From Naganishia liquefaciens (Eukaryota; Basidiomycota; Tremellomycetes; Filobasidiales; Filobasidiaceae), in the NCBI GenBank assembly GCA_013423385.1, contig BLZA01000021.1, positions 682,001 through 746,000 of the forward strand: a stretch of DNA of 64,000 nt, in the 5' to 3' direction. Shown here piece after piece: positions 23,763 to 35,826 of the stretch. A program made the position numbers and the translations under genes. Numbering within the stretch: position 1 is the stretch's first letter; each line of letters begins with the position of its first letter. The notes beneath the pieces are model-generated. The model searched no databases, was not told where the DNA came from, and saw only the letters and a list, made by a program, of their open reading frames with translations.

Positions 23763-26382
23763 CTATACGGGAGACTGTGCGTATTTGGAATGCTTTCGAG
23801 CGACCTTTCCAAACTTGTAGAGGAAGATCGGAATTGGAATAAAAACCAGCGAAATGAAGCCCAGCAGGGAGCATCCCCAGTCAACCTTCAGGTTCTTGAA
23901 GAGGGGTGAGGCCACGATAGGCATAGCGGCACCGAATACGCTTCTGAAGAAATCATTGGCTACAACGATGTTTTGGTCAGCTTCCATGCGGCACTCTGGA
24001 AAAAGAAGCATGGCATACCCGCCAGTGCACTCGCTGCCGTGTCGGGATAGGCGTCTTGAATATAATTGATAATGGGAGAGAACAAGAGTGTGGCTCCCGC
24101 GCTGAAGACTGACGAGAATGCAACCGGAGCCATCCAGTGCGTCCGACCAGAAGACCAAGCAAATGGAAAGAGGCATATCGGCAGACAGAGAGCACCAACG
24201 AAAGCAGGCGGTAGTCTAAGCTCTGGCGCGATCTTGCCATCCGCAGCGTCGTAACGAGGAATCCACCAGTACCTACGGGGAATGAATAGTGTGATCAGCT
24301 CCTATCAATTCCAATAAGCAGCCTACCGACTTACTTGTGCCAGAGGAAGTAGCCTGCCAGGGAAACGATGGATCCCACAAGAAGCGCAGCAAATGGTAAT
24401 TGAGCGATAGGCAAGGACATGCCGTACATCTGGACAAGACAACGTCATTAGCCCCAGAGTCGATACCATGCCAACAAACGGCAAGACCGCACCTGCTCAT
24501 AAACCAACGGGAAAGCCTCAAACCAGCTGTACAACACAGCGTACACGAAAGCGATGTACAAGTTGAGGGCAAACAGGATCGGGTCGGAAAAGTTGAGCTG
24601 GAACGGCTTGAGCAAGGTCATCTTGGCGACCTGTTTCGGCGTCATTTGCGACTGCTCGATTTCTGATTTTGACTTGAGCTCTCCATTGCCAGTAAGCTTT
24701 CGGAGTCGCTTCGCCCGTTTCAAGAGGATAGTTTGGGAAGAGGTCTGAGATGTCGATCAGCTGAAGAGCTATTGAACTGAACATGGCAACGAACCTCTGG
24801 CAGGAGGAAGAATAGGAAGACAAGACTGAAACCGCTCAACCACAACATCTCCCAGAAGGCCCATCTCCATGTTTTGGCATTCACAGCGAAGCCTTTGAAC
24901 CATTGTTTGTGTTTAGTAACAGCGCATGAAAAGTTTACAAGTCTGCTCACCGGCGACGATGGGGCCGACTGCAGGTCCGGAGACGGCGGCGATGCTGAGA
25001 GGATGTAGAGAATTGGTAAGGCTCAATAACCGATATACATCAGCGTCGTGCTCACCCCCAGGCACCGAGGGCATAAGTTCGTGTCTTGGGTCCAAACATG
25101 TCACCAACGGAGGCTGCAGCCGGTGCACTGGTCAGTAGGAGCAGCTCAAGTACGTTCGACTGGCTTACCTCCGCCAGTGGCAAGCGGCGGACTGCCGATG
25201 AAGCCGGCCCTATAGTACAGGTCTCAGTAAGATGTGCCGGGAGGTTGATGAAAAATCCTCGAGGAACGTACAAGAATCGCAAAATGCAGAACCCAGCAAA
25301 ATTGCTCACCAGAGCGGTCGGGACTTGCAGGATCATGAAGAGGAAAAGTGTAACGATGTAGATGGGTGTCCGGCCAAGTGAGGGAATTTCTGCGAGACGA
25401 GAGGCCATTAAATGCCTCATCCGTCGCAAAAGCTCGGAAAGAGCATACCTGACAAAGGCGATAGGATGAGCGGGCCGGTTCTGTTGCATGAAGGAAAAGG
25501 AGAAGACGGTTAGATGCTGCTGGTGGTTCGTCAGAGAGGAAGCTTACCCGTATCCAAGAACGAAAAGAGCGAGGACCAATGTTGCAACTATCTGGCTTTT
25601 CCCAAATTCCTGCACAATGTCCAAGATGCCCGGGGTGACGATAGAAGAACCCATGTACACCGAAATGGTGATCAAAGCGATGCAGAAAGTAACGAAGCAT
25701 TTCTTGAATAGAGAAAAGTTCAGAGGGTTCTCCGGATCATCTGAGTTTGATCGATCAGCAAAGAGACGGCGCGGAAGTCTGCATCATCATACCAGGTCCA
25801 TACCAATCCACGATATTAGGATCTTCGCCCTCCTTGATACCGAGCTCCTCGTTCGGATCCACCTGTTCCATTCTGGAATCTCCCGATGCCTGCGAGGGGT
25901 ATCGTGTAGCCTCGCTGTCCAAACTGGGTCGCACATTGCCGGCCTGTCTGACATCGATCAAGTCGCCTTCGTGAATGCGAGGCGGAGCGATCCGCACCGG
26001 TTTCTCCTGTCTGGCGGTTTCGATGTCGGCTCTCAGAACGGCATCGGAGACCATTGCATCTTCCGACGGGGGCGAGACCGGGGCGATGCGTACGGGCATT
26101 TCGTCCCTCTTCTTCAAAACCTCCTCTCTGTGCTTCTTGGCACCTTCAACTGCCTTTGAGCGATTTTCTCGAAGTCGCAGGAGATGAAGAGTCTTCTCAT
26201 CTCTTCTGTATCGAGCTGGAACCTCAAAGCCTGGGCGTTCCTCCGGAAATGGGAACAGCTTCTTGCCGCCAATCAGACGGACAATCTGTCCAAAGGTCTG
26301 TCGTAAAAGGTTTTAGAACACGGCCATAGCCTTTGCGACAGCGCAACTAGAGACTAACGCTGTCTCGAAAAGTATCCCTCAT
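23763..26382 (-). CDS. MFS multidrug/H+ antiporter, DHA1 family
   Basis: Twelve-helix proton antiporter of the plasma membrane, related to fungal drug and polyamine exporters. The start at 26380-26382 gives MRDTFRDS, spliced to TFGQIVRLIGGKKLFPFPEE, a typical cytosolic N terminus. After a Pro-rich linker comes the DHA1 hallmark DPENPLNFSLFKK, then helix 1 (CFVTFCIALITISVYMGSSI). The inter-helix motif A is present as PLSEIPSLGRTPIYIV. Helices 4-6 include the GGASVGDMFGPKTRTYALGA region and AVSGPAVGPIVAGF (motif C-like). The central loop is charged, and the second half runs from FSDPILFALNLYIAFVYAVL to WGCSLLGFISLVFIPIPIFL. It ends KHSKYAQSPV and TAG at 23763-23765. At least eight short introns are present. 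Substrate cannot be predicted from sequence. An upstream coding-like stretch (EGPRAGQEYEVTRSAVE) is in frame but lacks its own ATG. Confidence 0.9.
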
Positions 26383-27631
26383 TTCGACGGCGCTCCGTGT
26401 GACTTCGTACTCTTGGCCTGCACGAGGTCCTTCAAACAGTACTTTGCCTCGTCATGTCGTCGCATATATACAGCAAGCGTAGAGTTTTCGAACTCAAGCG
26501 AGACGCAAGGGCTCGACGTTGCGGTAGGCAACTGGTAACCATGCTTGATTACCGAGGATGCGTATTCTCCAGAGCATCCACTCGATCGTGGTCCGAACGT
26601 CGACGTCGGCTTTTACACTTGGCATTGGGGGATCGGGAAATTGGATAATCGCTCGCTCCAGCTACAAGTTCAGCTACACTGTAGTTGTGCATGCAAAAGT
26701 GGCCAGCTAGAAAGCTAGCCAGAAGTGAGCTGCCAAGTGACCTTGACTAAAGGCACCAAAATAGCACATCTTCGGTCACATGCTCCGCGATGATCACCAT
26801 CGTGGGGTGAGTTGCATGTCTCGCTTCGGTAAGAAAAAGCGGAACTTGCAAACACCGATAGGAATTGCTATGACGCGCAGGCATGCGTGTGCCATGAGCT
26901 ACACGAGCTGCTTGTATGACAAGTCTACCAGCTTGTCTACCAGTCTATGACTTCCGCGTCGACAGTCCTCTCGATTAGTCACGTCTTGGGTTGACAGAGT
27001 TGCTGAGAGCTTGGCTCTGCCGGCGTGATTGACTAGCTGATTGACTTGACGAAAGACTTTGCTTAATACCTGACAACACTCTGACCGCCGAAGGTATCAT
27101 GGCGGAAAGCTGATCGACTTATGAGCTGACTAATGCATTGTTGAGGGGCAAATTCATCGCTTATTCCACTGCAAAATGGATGCAACAGATCAGATACTCA
27201 CTTCACATGCATTGCTGCATCCATTATGCAGCATTGCTGCAGCTATCATCATATCGCATAACTACCGAGCGGATGGTTTCTTTTGGATAAAGGCGCAATA
27301 CTGGAACTTGAGAGCTGCCATACACCGCTTGGAGATAGCCCTCGTGACCCTGCAGCCGGCACTCGATGCGATATATGTGCAGGTTGGCCTTACGAGCAAC
27401 GGAACAGCTAAGCGGACACCACATCTCGGAATGTTGTAATGTTCGGCCAGTCCTTTTACCCTACCAATACAAATACAAATACAACCGCCTCGTATGGGAC
27501 GATGTTTTAGTTGCCTTGATACAAGCGTGGTGGAAGAACATGAGAGAACCGAAAATGCGAATTGTCGAATGCGTGAAAGCCGAAAAGAGTTTTCGACAGA
27601 CAGAGTCATAGCTCCGGAGCGAGCGGCTAGC
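26383..27631. other. Intergenic, 1.25 kb
   Basis: Contains the promoter of the MFS transporter and the downstream flank of the chimeric gene. Open frames are under 130 codons and lack motifs. A small AAATAC tandem repeat (three units) lies at 27466-27484, and the 26700-27000 part has several short AGCTAG/GTCTACCAG direct repeats. I see no RNA gene. Confidence 0.4.
27466..27484. repeat. AAATAC microsatellite
   Basis: Three hexamer units of AATACA-type sequence in the intergenic region, about 150 bp beyond the stop codon of the chimeric gene. It has no evident role. Confidence 0.6.
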
Positions 27632-27886
27632 TTACTGCTGAGCATCCCTCTTCTTGGCGGCGGCAGCCATCAAGTTCAAAGCGGAACCGGCCTTGAAGAA
27701 TTCAATCTGGCCAGCGTTGAACGAGTGGTTGACCTGGATCTTGTCTTTGGAACCGTCCTTGTGGGTGATCTCAACATCGAGCGGCTTTCCAGGGGCGAAG
27801 TCCTTGAGGCCGAGGATAGAGATCTTGTCCGAGCCGGAGATCTTGTCGTAATCGGCAGGGTTCTGGAAAGTCAGAGCCCGCATACC
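27632..27886 (-). repeat. Duplicated 3' end of the aconitase gene
   Basis: A 255-nt segment homologous to 30649-30906, the end of the aconitase coding sequence. Homology starts abruptly at the Gly of GMRAL (parent GLLAL); the preceding sequence is unrelated. Differences are mostly silent. In the AGSALN segment Gly, Ser, Ala and Leu codons all differ while the residues are identical, and the Ser switches between AGT and TCC. That pattern shows long selection at protein level in at least one lineage. Confidence 0.9.
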
Positions 27887-30278
27887 TAGAAAAATTCGTC
27901 CAGCCTGAGCGCGCTGGAACTTCTTTGCAAGGCGGGCCAGCTCGGCCGCTTGTTGGGCAGGCCCGATTGGGCGTACGACGAAATGTTGAGATTCCCAAGC
28001 CGACACCCGATCGGCTTGGGTGGCGTACATGGGCATGCAATTGTAGTTGGCCCCAGCTTCATCGAGATTGATCAACTCGAATGATACTTTGAAATCTGAG
28101 GGAAACTCCCGCTTACTGTAATAATGGGGGTCCTCCCTTTCTTCTTTTGACGCCATCAAGCCATGTAAGCGCTCTCTTTGTCGATCCGAAACGAGCTTTA
28201 AGATGTAAGGATCGAGGGTGTCTACCACATGTTTTTCGAAACGCTGAGCGTAGAGACGTAGAATCAGCCTCAGTAATCAACCCAAGTTGAATTGAACACA
28301 CGTTCAAAGCATGCGTAATGGGTAATGACTGGGTCTTTTCCTGAGAAGCGTCCGCACAGCAAGACTCAGCCCAAGGACGGCTCCCTGTAGGGAATAATGA
28401 TCATTACCTGTTGCTGAACTTGATACACTTTTGACCAGTCACATTGCATCATATCCTGCGACTCTTCCGACAGCATGGGTAATGCGTGTGCCGGAGAGCT
28501 AGACTTCGACTCCTCGTCTGCTTGAGCCCGCAATCGCTTCTCGAACGATACGAGCGTTTGCAAAGAGGACAGCGGCCCTTTGTCTGCGTATACTGTGTTT
28601 TCGAAAAAGCGAAGCGGGTGCTGCGGGTGCAAAGGGGCAGAAGTCAATCAGGGAGTCTGAGCTCGGTCGACGTTGCCACCAACACGCTCTTTCCCGTCAT
28701 CGGCACATGAAAATCGCTTGCAGGTGTAATCATTTGGCGACTCCTTTGATCCTTTCCCTCCACCTGGATGATACAGTGCTAGCGCTTGATGAAAGATGAT
28801 GTCGTTGAGGCTTTCTTTTCCCAACTCTGCGTTCGGAGGCATGAACTTCCGCACCATGAGTTTGTGCGGGAACTTTTCGAGCGACTAGAAAAGGCAAGGC
28901 TCACTCAGTGAGACAGGAACCGAGTTGTCGGCGCTTGCGTACTCACCTGAAGGATGTTTTCCTCTCGGAATATGGGCTCCAGCGTCAGTTCAATTGCCTT
29001 ATACTTGGGTGACATCATCGACGGTTCGCAGTCCCGGGGATTTACTTTTGCATGGCGGAAGAGGCAATACAGCTCGTGGGAAAGCGCCTCGATCTTGCTG
29101 CATGTTTTGGGGAAAGGCGAATCGGGTTTGAAGAGGAGTCGGACACGTTCGTCTTCAGCAGGAGGGGCAAGCTCGATTTGAAATCCTGCGGCTTCAACTC
29201 GCTGGACCACAGCTTCGTCTTTAAGCTTGAGGCTACAGATACGGTAAATGATCAGCCCCTCGTGAAGACGAAGACGTTCGCGAGAGAGAACGCGCAAGAG
29301 GAAACACGCACGAAGGATATTCACTTACTAGAAATAGTCAGGATCCAAGTACTCCCTCTGGCAATGCTCGCGGATCAGCTCACGGGCCTTGTGAAACTGG
29401 TTCCCCGCCTCCTCTCCAAGTACCGCGCGGACTTTTGTTTCGACAAACATAATGCTTCCGGGCTCTACAGAGACGAATTTCTGTCTTTCGGGCTGTCGAA
29501 CGAGAAAATTGGGGAATAAAGCGTCGTACGCCTTGATGACAGCCTCGCGGTTCGCCGTAGCCAGCGGGAAGTTCGTGAAAGCCGCGTCGTCACCGACAAC
29601 GGCTGGAGCCAATGCTTCGAAAATCCATCTATTGTCGTTGTAGACGGATTTCAGCCTTGAGACCTCTTGACTTGAGACCGGATGCCAATGTTCGGCGGTT
29701 CCCTTGACCATGGTGCGGTGACTGACGACTGCGTCTTGTGAAGCTCCGAGATCGACATCTGTCGTAGTGGCCGAAGAAACGGGTATGTTCGGATTCCGGA
29801 GAGCGAGCCCCCTTTTCAACGGCGTGACAGAGGAGGCGACTTGAGGGCCAACACTAGGGACTAAAGTGTGCGGTGCCTTCAGTGGGACCGATTGGGCAAT
29901 CAAATCATGATGAGCGTTGTGGTTGACATTCTGACGGACATGACGGGAGGACGCCGTGTCTGCGGCTGACCTCGGACGATGGCGCGGCGTCCAAGCTGGA
30001 GTCACTGGAATTGCTGACGACGTCGGATGTCCGAGCTTCTTTCCGGATTGCGGAAGAGGCTTGATGGGGCGATCAAACGGCATCGTCGGCACTCCAGTGC
30101 TTCCCTTTGCCATCCTTGGTGCTCCTGTACTTGATTGTGCTCCGGAGTTGGGCAGGGGCTTCTTTCCAGACATGCCTCCCCGTGTGGAACTGGTAGATGG
30201 AAGGCGAGAAGGCTGCTTTGGACTTTCGTCTTCCGAATCGTCGAGATAGATCACGTCCGAAACCGAAGGTTTGCCCAT
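27632..30278 (-). CDS. Unknown protein fused in frame to a partial aconitase C terminus
   Basis: The start at 30276-30278 gives MGKPSVSDVIYLDDSEDESP, which has a SUMO-interaction-like hydrophobic core followed by acidic residues. A long disordered Ser/Pro region follows, then a folded part of unknown family (VYNDNRWIFEALAPAVVGDD, FRHAKVNPRDCEPSMMSP, LEKFPHKLMVRKFMPPNAEL, FEKHVVDTLDPYILKLVSDR). About four introns are readable. The last exon runs without a stop from KKFQRAQAGRIFL directly into an 85-codon copy (27632-27886) of the aconitase C terminus: [16 protein letters not shown] to NLMAAAAKKRDAQQ and TAA. I estimate about 86% amino-acid identity to the tail of the intact aconitase 3 kb upstream. 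Cys in DKICGSD of the parent is Ser here, and no active-site domain is present, so it cannot be an aconitase. Whether the fusion is expressed as one protein is unknown. Confidence 0.7.
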
Positions 30279-30648
30279 TTTGCTAATCGTTCTGAGCTTG
30301 AGCGAGGAGGGACGGCGACAAGCGACAACCTGGTGATGGGTGGAGCAGCAACATCAAGGCGAAGGGATGCAAGTTTGATGGATTGGTGGCGGCGCTGGCC
30401 AGGACGCGTGATGGAATTGCGCGATCGAGTCCAAAACTCCTATCTCATTGTGCGATCGACTCCGACCCCTATCCTCTACCACCTTGATACTTTGTTGGGA
30501 CAAGCCGTTTGCCATACTCTACGTGAAATGCTAGAGCAGTCACCGCCGCGCAAGTTGATGAGATTATAGAAATACTCAGCTATAGATACAACGCAATGAC
30601 ATGCTACACTCCATAAAACCCGGTTACATTCGCGCGCGCAGCACACTC
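30279..30648. other. Spacer between aconitase and the chimeric gene
   Basis: A 370-bp same-strand gap holding the aconitase 3' UTR and the promoter of the downstream chimeric gene. I see no further feature. Confidence 0.4.
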
Positions 30649-33192
30649 TCATGCCTGAGTCGCGTTTCGCTTTTGAGCGGCGGCAGCCATCAAGTTCAGC
30701 GCACTGCCGGCCTTGAAGAACTCGATCTGGCCAGCATTGTACGAGTGGTTCACCTTGATCTGGTCCTTGGAACCGTCCTTGTGGGTGATTTCAATGTCGA
30801 GCGGCTTGCCGGGCGCAAACTCGTTGAGACCGAGAATGGAGATCTTGTCAGAGCCGCAGATCTTGTCGTAGTCGGCCGGATTTTGGAAGGTAAGAGCCAG
30901 CAGGCCTTGTTTTTTGAGGTTACTCTCGTGGATTCGAGCAAACGACCTCACAATGACGGCAGCACCACCCAAGAATCGAGGCTCCAAGGCGGCGTGCTCT
31001 CGAGAAGAGCCTTCACCGTAGTTCTCGTCACCGACAACCACCCAAGGGATACCGGCGTCACGGTAGGCAGCACCGACGGCCGGGACAGCGCCAAACGAGC
31101 CGTCCATCTGGTTCAAAACCTCGTTGGCCTTGCCACTGTCAGCGTTGATGGCACCGATCAAACAGTTCTGCGAAATGTTTTCCAAGTGTCCTCGGTACTT
31201 CAACCAGGGTCCACCGGCCGAGATGTGGTCGGTGGTGCACTTGCCCTTGGCCTTGATCAAGACGGGAGCCTCGACAATGTCCTTGCCGTTCCAAGGCTTG
31301 AAAGGAGTCAAGAGCTGGAGTCGGTCAGACTTGGGGTCAACGGCAACCTTGACGCTGCCTCGGTCCTCGGGAGGAGCCTGGAATGTGTTCTCTCCGGGGT
31401 CGTAACCTCGGGCGGGGAGCTCGTGACCAGCGGGATCGGAGAACTTGAACTCCTTGCCGTCGGCACCCTTCAAGGTGTCGGTCAAGGGGTTGAAGGTCAA
31501 GCTACCGGCAAAGGTCATGGCAGTGACCAAGTCGGGCGAGGCAACAAAGGCGTGGGTGGCCGGGTTGGCGTCGTTTCGACCTGGAATGATGACTTGAGCT
31601 AAAGATCCGACTCGGAGCCCAATTTGTTACCTACCAGTAAAGTTTCGGTTGTACGAAGTGATGATCGAGTTCTTCTCGCCCTTCTTGACGTCCTGTCGGT
31701 CCCACTGACCGATACAGGGTCCACAGGCGTTGGCGAGAACGACACCACCGACGTCCTCGAAGGACTTGACGAAACCGTCTCGGTCAATGGTGGCTCGGAC
31801 CTGCTCGGATCCGGGGGTGATGGTGAACTGCGACTTGCACTTCAGGCCGTGGGCCTTGGCCTCCTCGGCGATGGCGGCAGATCGAGACATGTCCTCGTAC
31901 GAAGAGTTGGTGCAAGAACCGATCAATCCGACCTTGAGCTCTTCAGGCCAGTTGTTGTCCTTGACGGCCTTGGCAAACTTGGAAATGGGAGTGGCCAAAT
32001 CGGGGGTGAAGGGACCGTTGATGTGGGGCTCGAGCTCGCTCAGGTTCAAGTTGATGACCTGGTCGTATTCGGCGTCCTTGTCGGCTCGCAAGTTGTGCTG
32101 GAAGGATTCAGCGTACTTGGCAATGTCGCCTCGCTTGGTGGCCTCGAGGTAGCTACCCATTCGCTTGTTGTAAGGGAAGACCGAGGTGGTGGCACCGATT
32201 TCGGCACCCATGTTACAAATGGTAGCCATACCGGTACACGACAGGGACTCGACACCGGGACCGTAGTACTCGATAATAGCGCCAGTTCCACCCTTGACGG
32301 TCAAGGTACCGGCAACGCTGAGAATGACATCCTTGGGGGTAGTCCATCCGTTCATCTTTCCGTCCAAGTGGACACCGATGACCTTGGGGCACTTGAGCTC
32401 CCAAGGAATGTCGGCCATGACGTCGACAGCATCAGCACCACCGACACCACAGGCGATCATACCCAATCCACCGGCGTTAGGAGTGTGCGAGTCGGTACCG
32501 ATCATCATCAAACCGGGAACGGCGTAGTTCTCCAAAATGATCTGGTGAATGATACCGGATCCGGGCTTCCAGAATCCGATGCCGTACTTGGCGCAACAGG
32601 TGGCCAAGAAGTCGTAGACTTCCTTGTTGATGTTGATAGCTCGTGCCAAATCCTTGTCACCGCCGACCTGGGCCTGGATCAAGTGGTCACAGTGGACGGA
32701 AGTGGGAACGGCGGTGGTAGGCAAACCGGCAGACATGAATTGCAAGAGAGCCATCTGCGAGCGATTCGACATTACAAACAATTCCAGACCGCACCTTCGA
32801 CGGGACTCACCTGAGCGGTGGCATCCTGACACGCGACTCGGTCGGGCCTGAGCTTCAAGTAAGAAGCACCTCGCTCGATTTCCTGCTCGTGGGGGTTGTC
32901 CAAATGACCGTAGACGATCTTCTCGGACAAAGTCAAGGGTCGATTGAGTCTGACGGAAAATCAAGTTCAGCCCAATCCGGACAGAAGAGTCCCCCTCGAC
33001 CAGTGCTTACCGCTCTCGGACAATTTTCAAGTTGTCCTCGATTCGCTGGTAGTTGATGTAGTGGCCCTTGCCCTTCTCCATGGGAGACATTTCGACCTTG
33101 TTGTCGGCGAAAGAAGCCATGGTTCGCTTACCCATGGTCCTCATGCTCGAGGTGGCCAATCGAGAGGCGGATGTGAGTCTTGACGACAACAT
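30649..33192 (-). CDS. ACO1: Mitochondrial aconitate hydratase
   Basis: 4Fe-4S enzyme of the citric acid cycle that isomerises citrate to isocitrate. The ATG at 33190-33192 opens a presequence ([19 protein letters not shown]) followed by the mature start [20 protein letters not shown]. The three cluster cysteines are in [11 protein letters not shown] (about 31910) and [10 protein letters not shown] (about 31710). Other family signatures are [34 protein letters not shown] and [19 protein letters not shown] (swivel domain). It ends AQKRNATQA and TGA at 30649-30651. Four coding exons are visible, with introns near 32990, 32780 and 31600. Length, about 780-790 residues, is normal. Codons are strongly biased to C-ending forms, as expected of a highly expressed gene; this bias creates long antisense open frames (to 396 codons) that I do not treat as genes. 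A CCAAT box lies at 33532-33536 on the minus strand. Confidence 0.97.
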
Positions 33193-35826
33193 GTTGGGGA
33201 GGAGTATCTGCTGAATGGGCGGTCGTATCCGACACTAGGTGACGAGAGGTGGTGTCGAAGGAAAACGATCGTGACCCGCAATGAAGTGGAACGAGCGTTA
33301 GCTTTCTGTTTTGGGGCAATGGGATCCCTTTGTGTCTACGACGCTGAACTAAAACTCACGTAAAAAGGCGACCAGTAGATGCGGTAATAGCACAAAGACT
33401 TATATGCGGCGACGAACAGGATAACGCGACGTTTTCAACTGGTGTCTCGTTGGCGAGTGGGAAGCAAATCACCGCTTATTCGAAACACGCCTCGCATGAC
33501 GCAGCGAAACACCAGATATGCGTGCGCTCTCATTGGTGATCCCGCTACGATTTACAGCCGACCATGTCCGGCTGTAGCTTGTGAGCCAACCGGTTACTTT
33601 CAAGCCAAACAACGCGCTTCTGTCTGCGCAGAGGCCCCGACTAGCGCCTGCATCTATCTCGTCGGCCATTCGCTGGCTCGCTCAACGTCAGCACCGAGAA
33701 GTCCGACTTTGCGACTCTCGCTCACAGCCAGTAATGGGCGTGGAATTCACCGGAGCTCTCGGCCGCGCGAGAGCCTGAGCTTGTAAGCTCCGGCGATGCT
33801 CCGGCCTTGTCATGTTACCACCAGACCATCATGCTCACTAACAAGCTGCTCACCATCAATCCGGACGCGATTGCGCTTGCTGCGTGGACTGCTTCACGAC
33901 GTAGTTGGCAACGATCATAAACGCTATGTCTGGGAGTCCTGTCGCCCCTTGAGCTGACACGTCCACCCGGGACGTTCCTGGCGCGAATGCCTCTCTGACC
34001 AAGTTGTCAGACAGCTGCACGCTCTGTGATTCGTATCCTGAAGCCAGACGACTGCTCAAAAGGTTACATTTACGGAAGATGTTTAACCGATCAAAGTAGT
34101 TTGGCAAATGATTTGATGATAGTATGGAGCGCAATGCTGAGCATTTGTTTGTGCGAGGTGGGATCGCAGCGGCAAGCAGCCTGCTAAATGCATCCCGGGA
34201 TAGAAAGAAAGTACTGTCAATGGAACCGTCTGGCGGTGTGACTAAAACGGACAGTACTGTTCTATTCGACCGTTCAAGCCCAAGCCATCTAGTCAGTGGG
34301 TCTTTGATACTCAGAGTGCCCTCAAGCCCCCTTTGGCAAGAAAGCTTTCCCGATAATCGCTATGAAAGCAAAGATCTCCTAACGATGGGCGCTCGAGAAG
34401 GAGAAACACCGCGTTTCAGCCTGTGACGCACGGTGTTTCCTTGACGCGCAAGCTATATTAGAACAAAGCATTCAGAGTTTCCTGGATAGAGGTATCCAAA
34501 GCGAGCGCTACAGCGATAGGAGGCGGCTTGAAGGGTGATGTTTAAATTGGATGGAAAGTTGGATTCAAGGTAGCCGCGTGGCAAACATCATATCCTCGAC
34601 CAGTTTGCGGTCCGGGATGACAAGCTCTCTAACGTATCATGACTGTCATGGCCAGAGGATTACCTTGCGTGGATTCCAAAGTGCTCTCATCTAGTCAAAG
34701 GCTACCTAATGTCTATACCTCTCACGGCTCGGAATCATACATCTGGCCACTCTCCCTCAAACGTCTCTCTCTTTTTCAATGCCTTCCAAAATGTGTCCTC
34801 GCCGCCGGAACCGCTCTGGCTTTGCAACCGGTTTTCCTGATGCTAAAGGTTCAGTTTCACCTGGTATGTCTATGATTGGTCTCATTGCCTTCTCGATCGA
34901 TTGAGCAGGAGGAGAAATGCTAATTCATTTTTCGCCCTCACCGAAATGCAGTGCGACTTTTATCGACTCTCCCACCTGCCTTGCATCCCAAGCCTAACCC
35001 TGGAACCTTCGTGAAGAATGAAGTGCAGAGGAGAAGAAAATGCAGGTCAGGCTGCAGAGGCAAAGCCAAACTCCTTCGAGTAAGCACTTGCGTACCTAGA
35101 GGCTTGCGTGTCGCAGAACAGCCGAAAAATCAGATGGTTCTTCAGAATTCCTCGAGCCGAATATGAAGCTGACCATCATGCACGCTGGCCTGATGTCCGG
35201 ACGCGATGATTCACGAGAGGCCTGGACCGTGGACCGATGGTTTCATCAAGAGATCCGCAACGAGTTTGTAGGGACATCACTTTGCGCTGGATGGAGGGGG
35301 AGAGGTAGCCGGGAAAGTCGTTGCCAACCGGGGGAAGGTCTGGGAGGTCGCACCCAACATGGTCCCTGGTTTCTCAGCTCATCAGACTGGAATGACCGGA
35401 ACGGCTTTGAAATGATTGGCTCCAAGTTCAGAGAATCCAAGACCACTGCAGAGTTGGAATATATCAATTGAATGGGATCAATTGATTGGGCTCAAAAAGG
35501 CTCATACTCGCATCATAACTATAGTGCAAAACAGGAGGGACAGTTGTAATAGGCATAAGGGCTGTCATACAACTTGGTTGATACATCTGTAAAGAACATG
35601 GCGCGTGGCCGCTGCCCGAAGACGTCGCTGGGTCTTGCGATGCAAAGAGAGTTCAAGCCTAGACGTCGTCTGAATCTTTGACAACCACACAGCAGGCGGA
35701 AAGCTGACGCCATGCCCGTCGTACTATCAATGAAGCCATGACATCAGGCTCTCGGGGCTTCGTGCTGTAATCACGCTTGTAATGTAGACAAGCGCCGAGG
35801 TTTACCATTCATACATAATCTTGTGC
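33193..35826. other. Gene-poor region, 2.6 kb
   Basis: The longest stretch without a recognisable gene in the window. The first part must hold the aconitase promoter. Open frames of up to about 115 codons exist on both strands (for example 33442-33786 and 35163-35471 plus), but none has a motif, a good codon pattern or a consistent splice partner. A 7-bp inverted repeat (GCTCTCG / CGAGAGC) sits at 33755-33774. Small exons near 34790 and 34950 cannot be excluded. I see no transposon ends, tRNA or rRNA. Confidence 0.5.

Noticed and set aside
30601-32814. Two long plus-strand open frames (333 and 396 codons) opposite aconitase
   Set aside because: They mirror the strongly biased codons of the aconitase exons, are repetitive in Gly/Val/Asp, and have no motif. 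They are antisense shadows.
33755-33774. Hairpin as a terminator or RNA element
   Set aside because: A 7-bp stem is expected by chance in 64 kb, and hairpin terminators are not a fungal feature.
35163-35471. 102-codon plus-strand frame in the gene-poor region
   Set aside because: It contains an ATG and looks mildly protein-like, but there is no family, no neighbouring exon and no other support.
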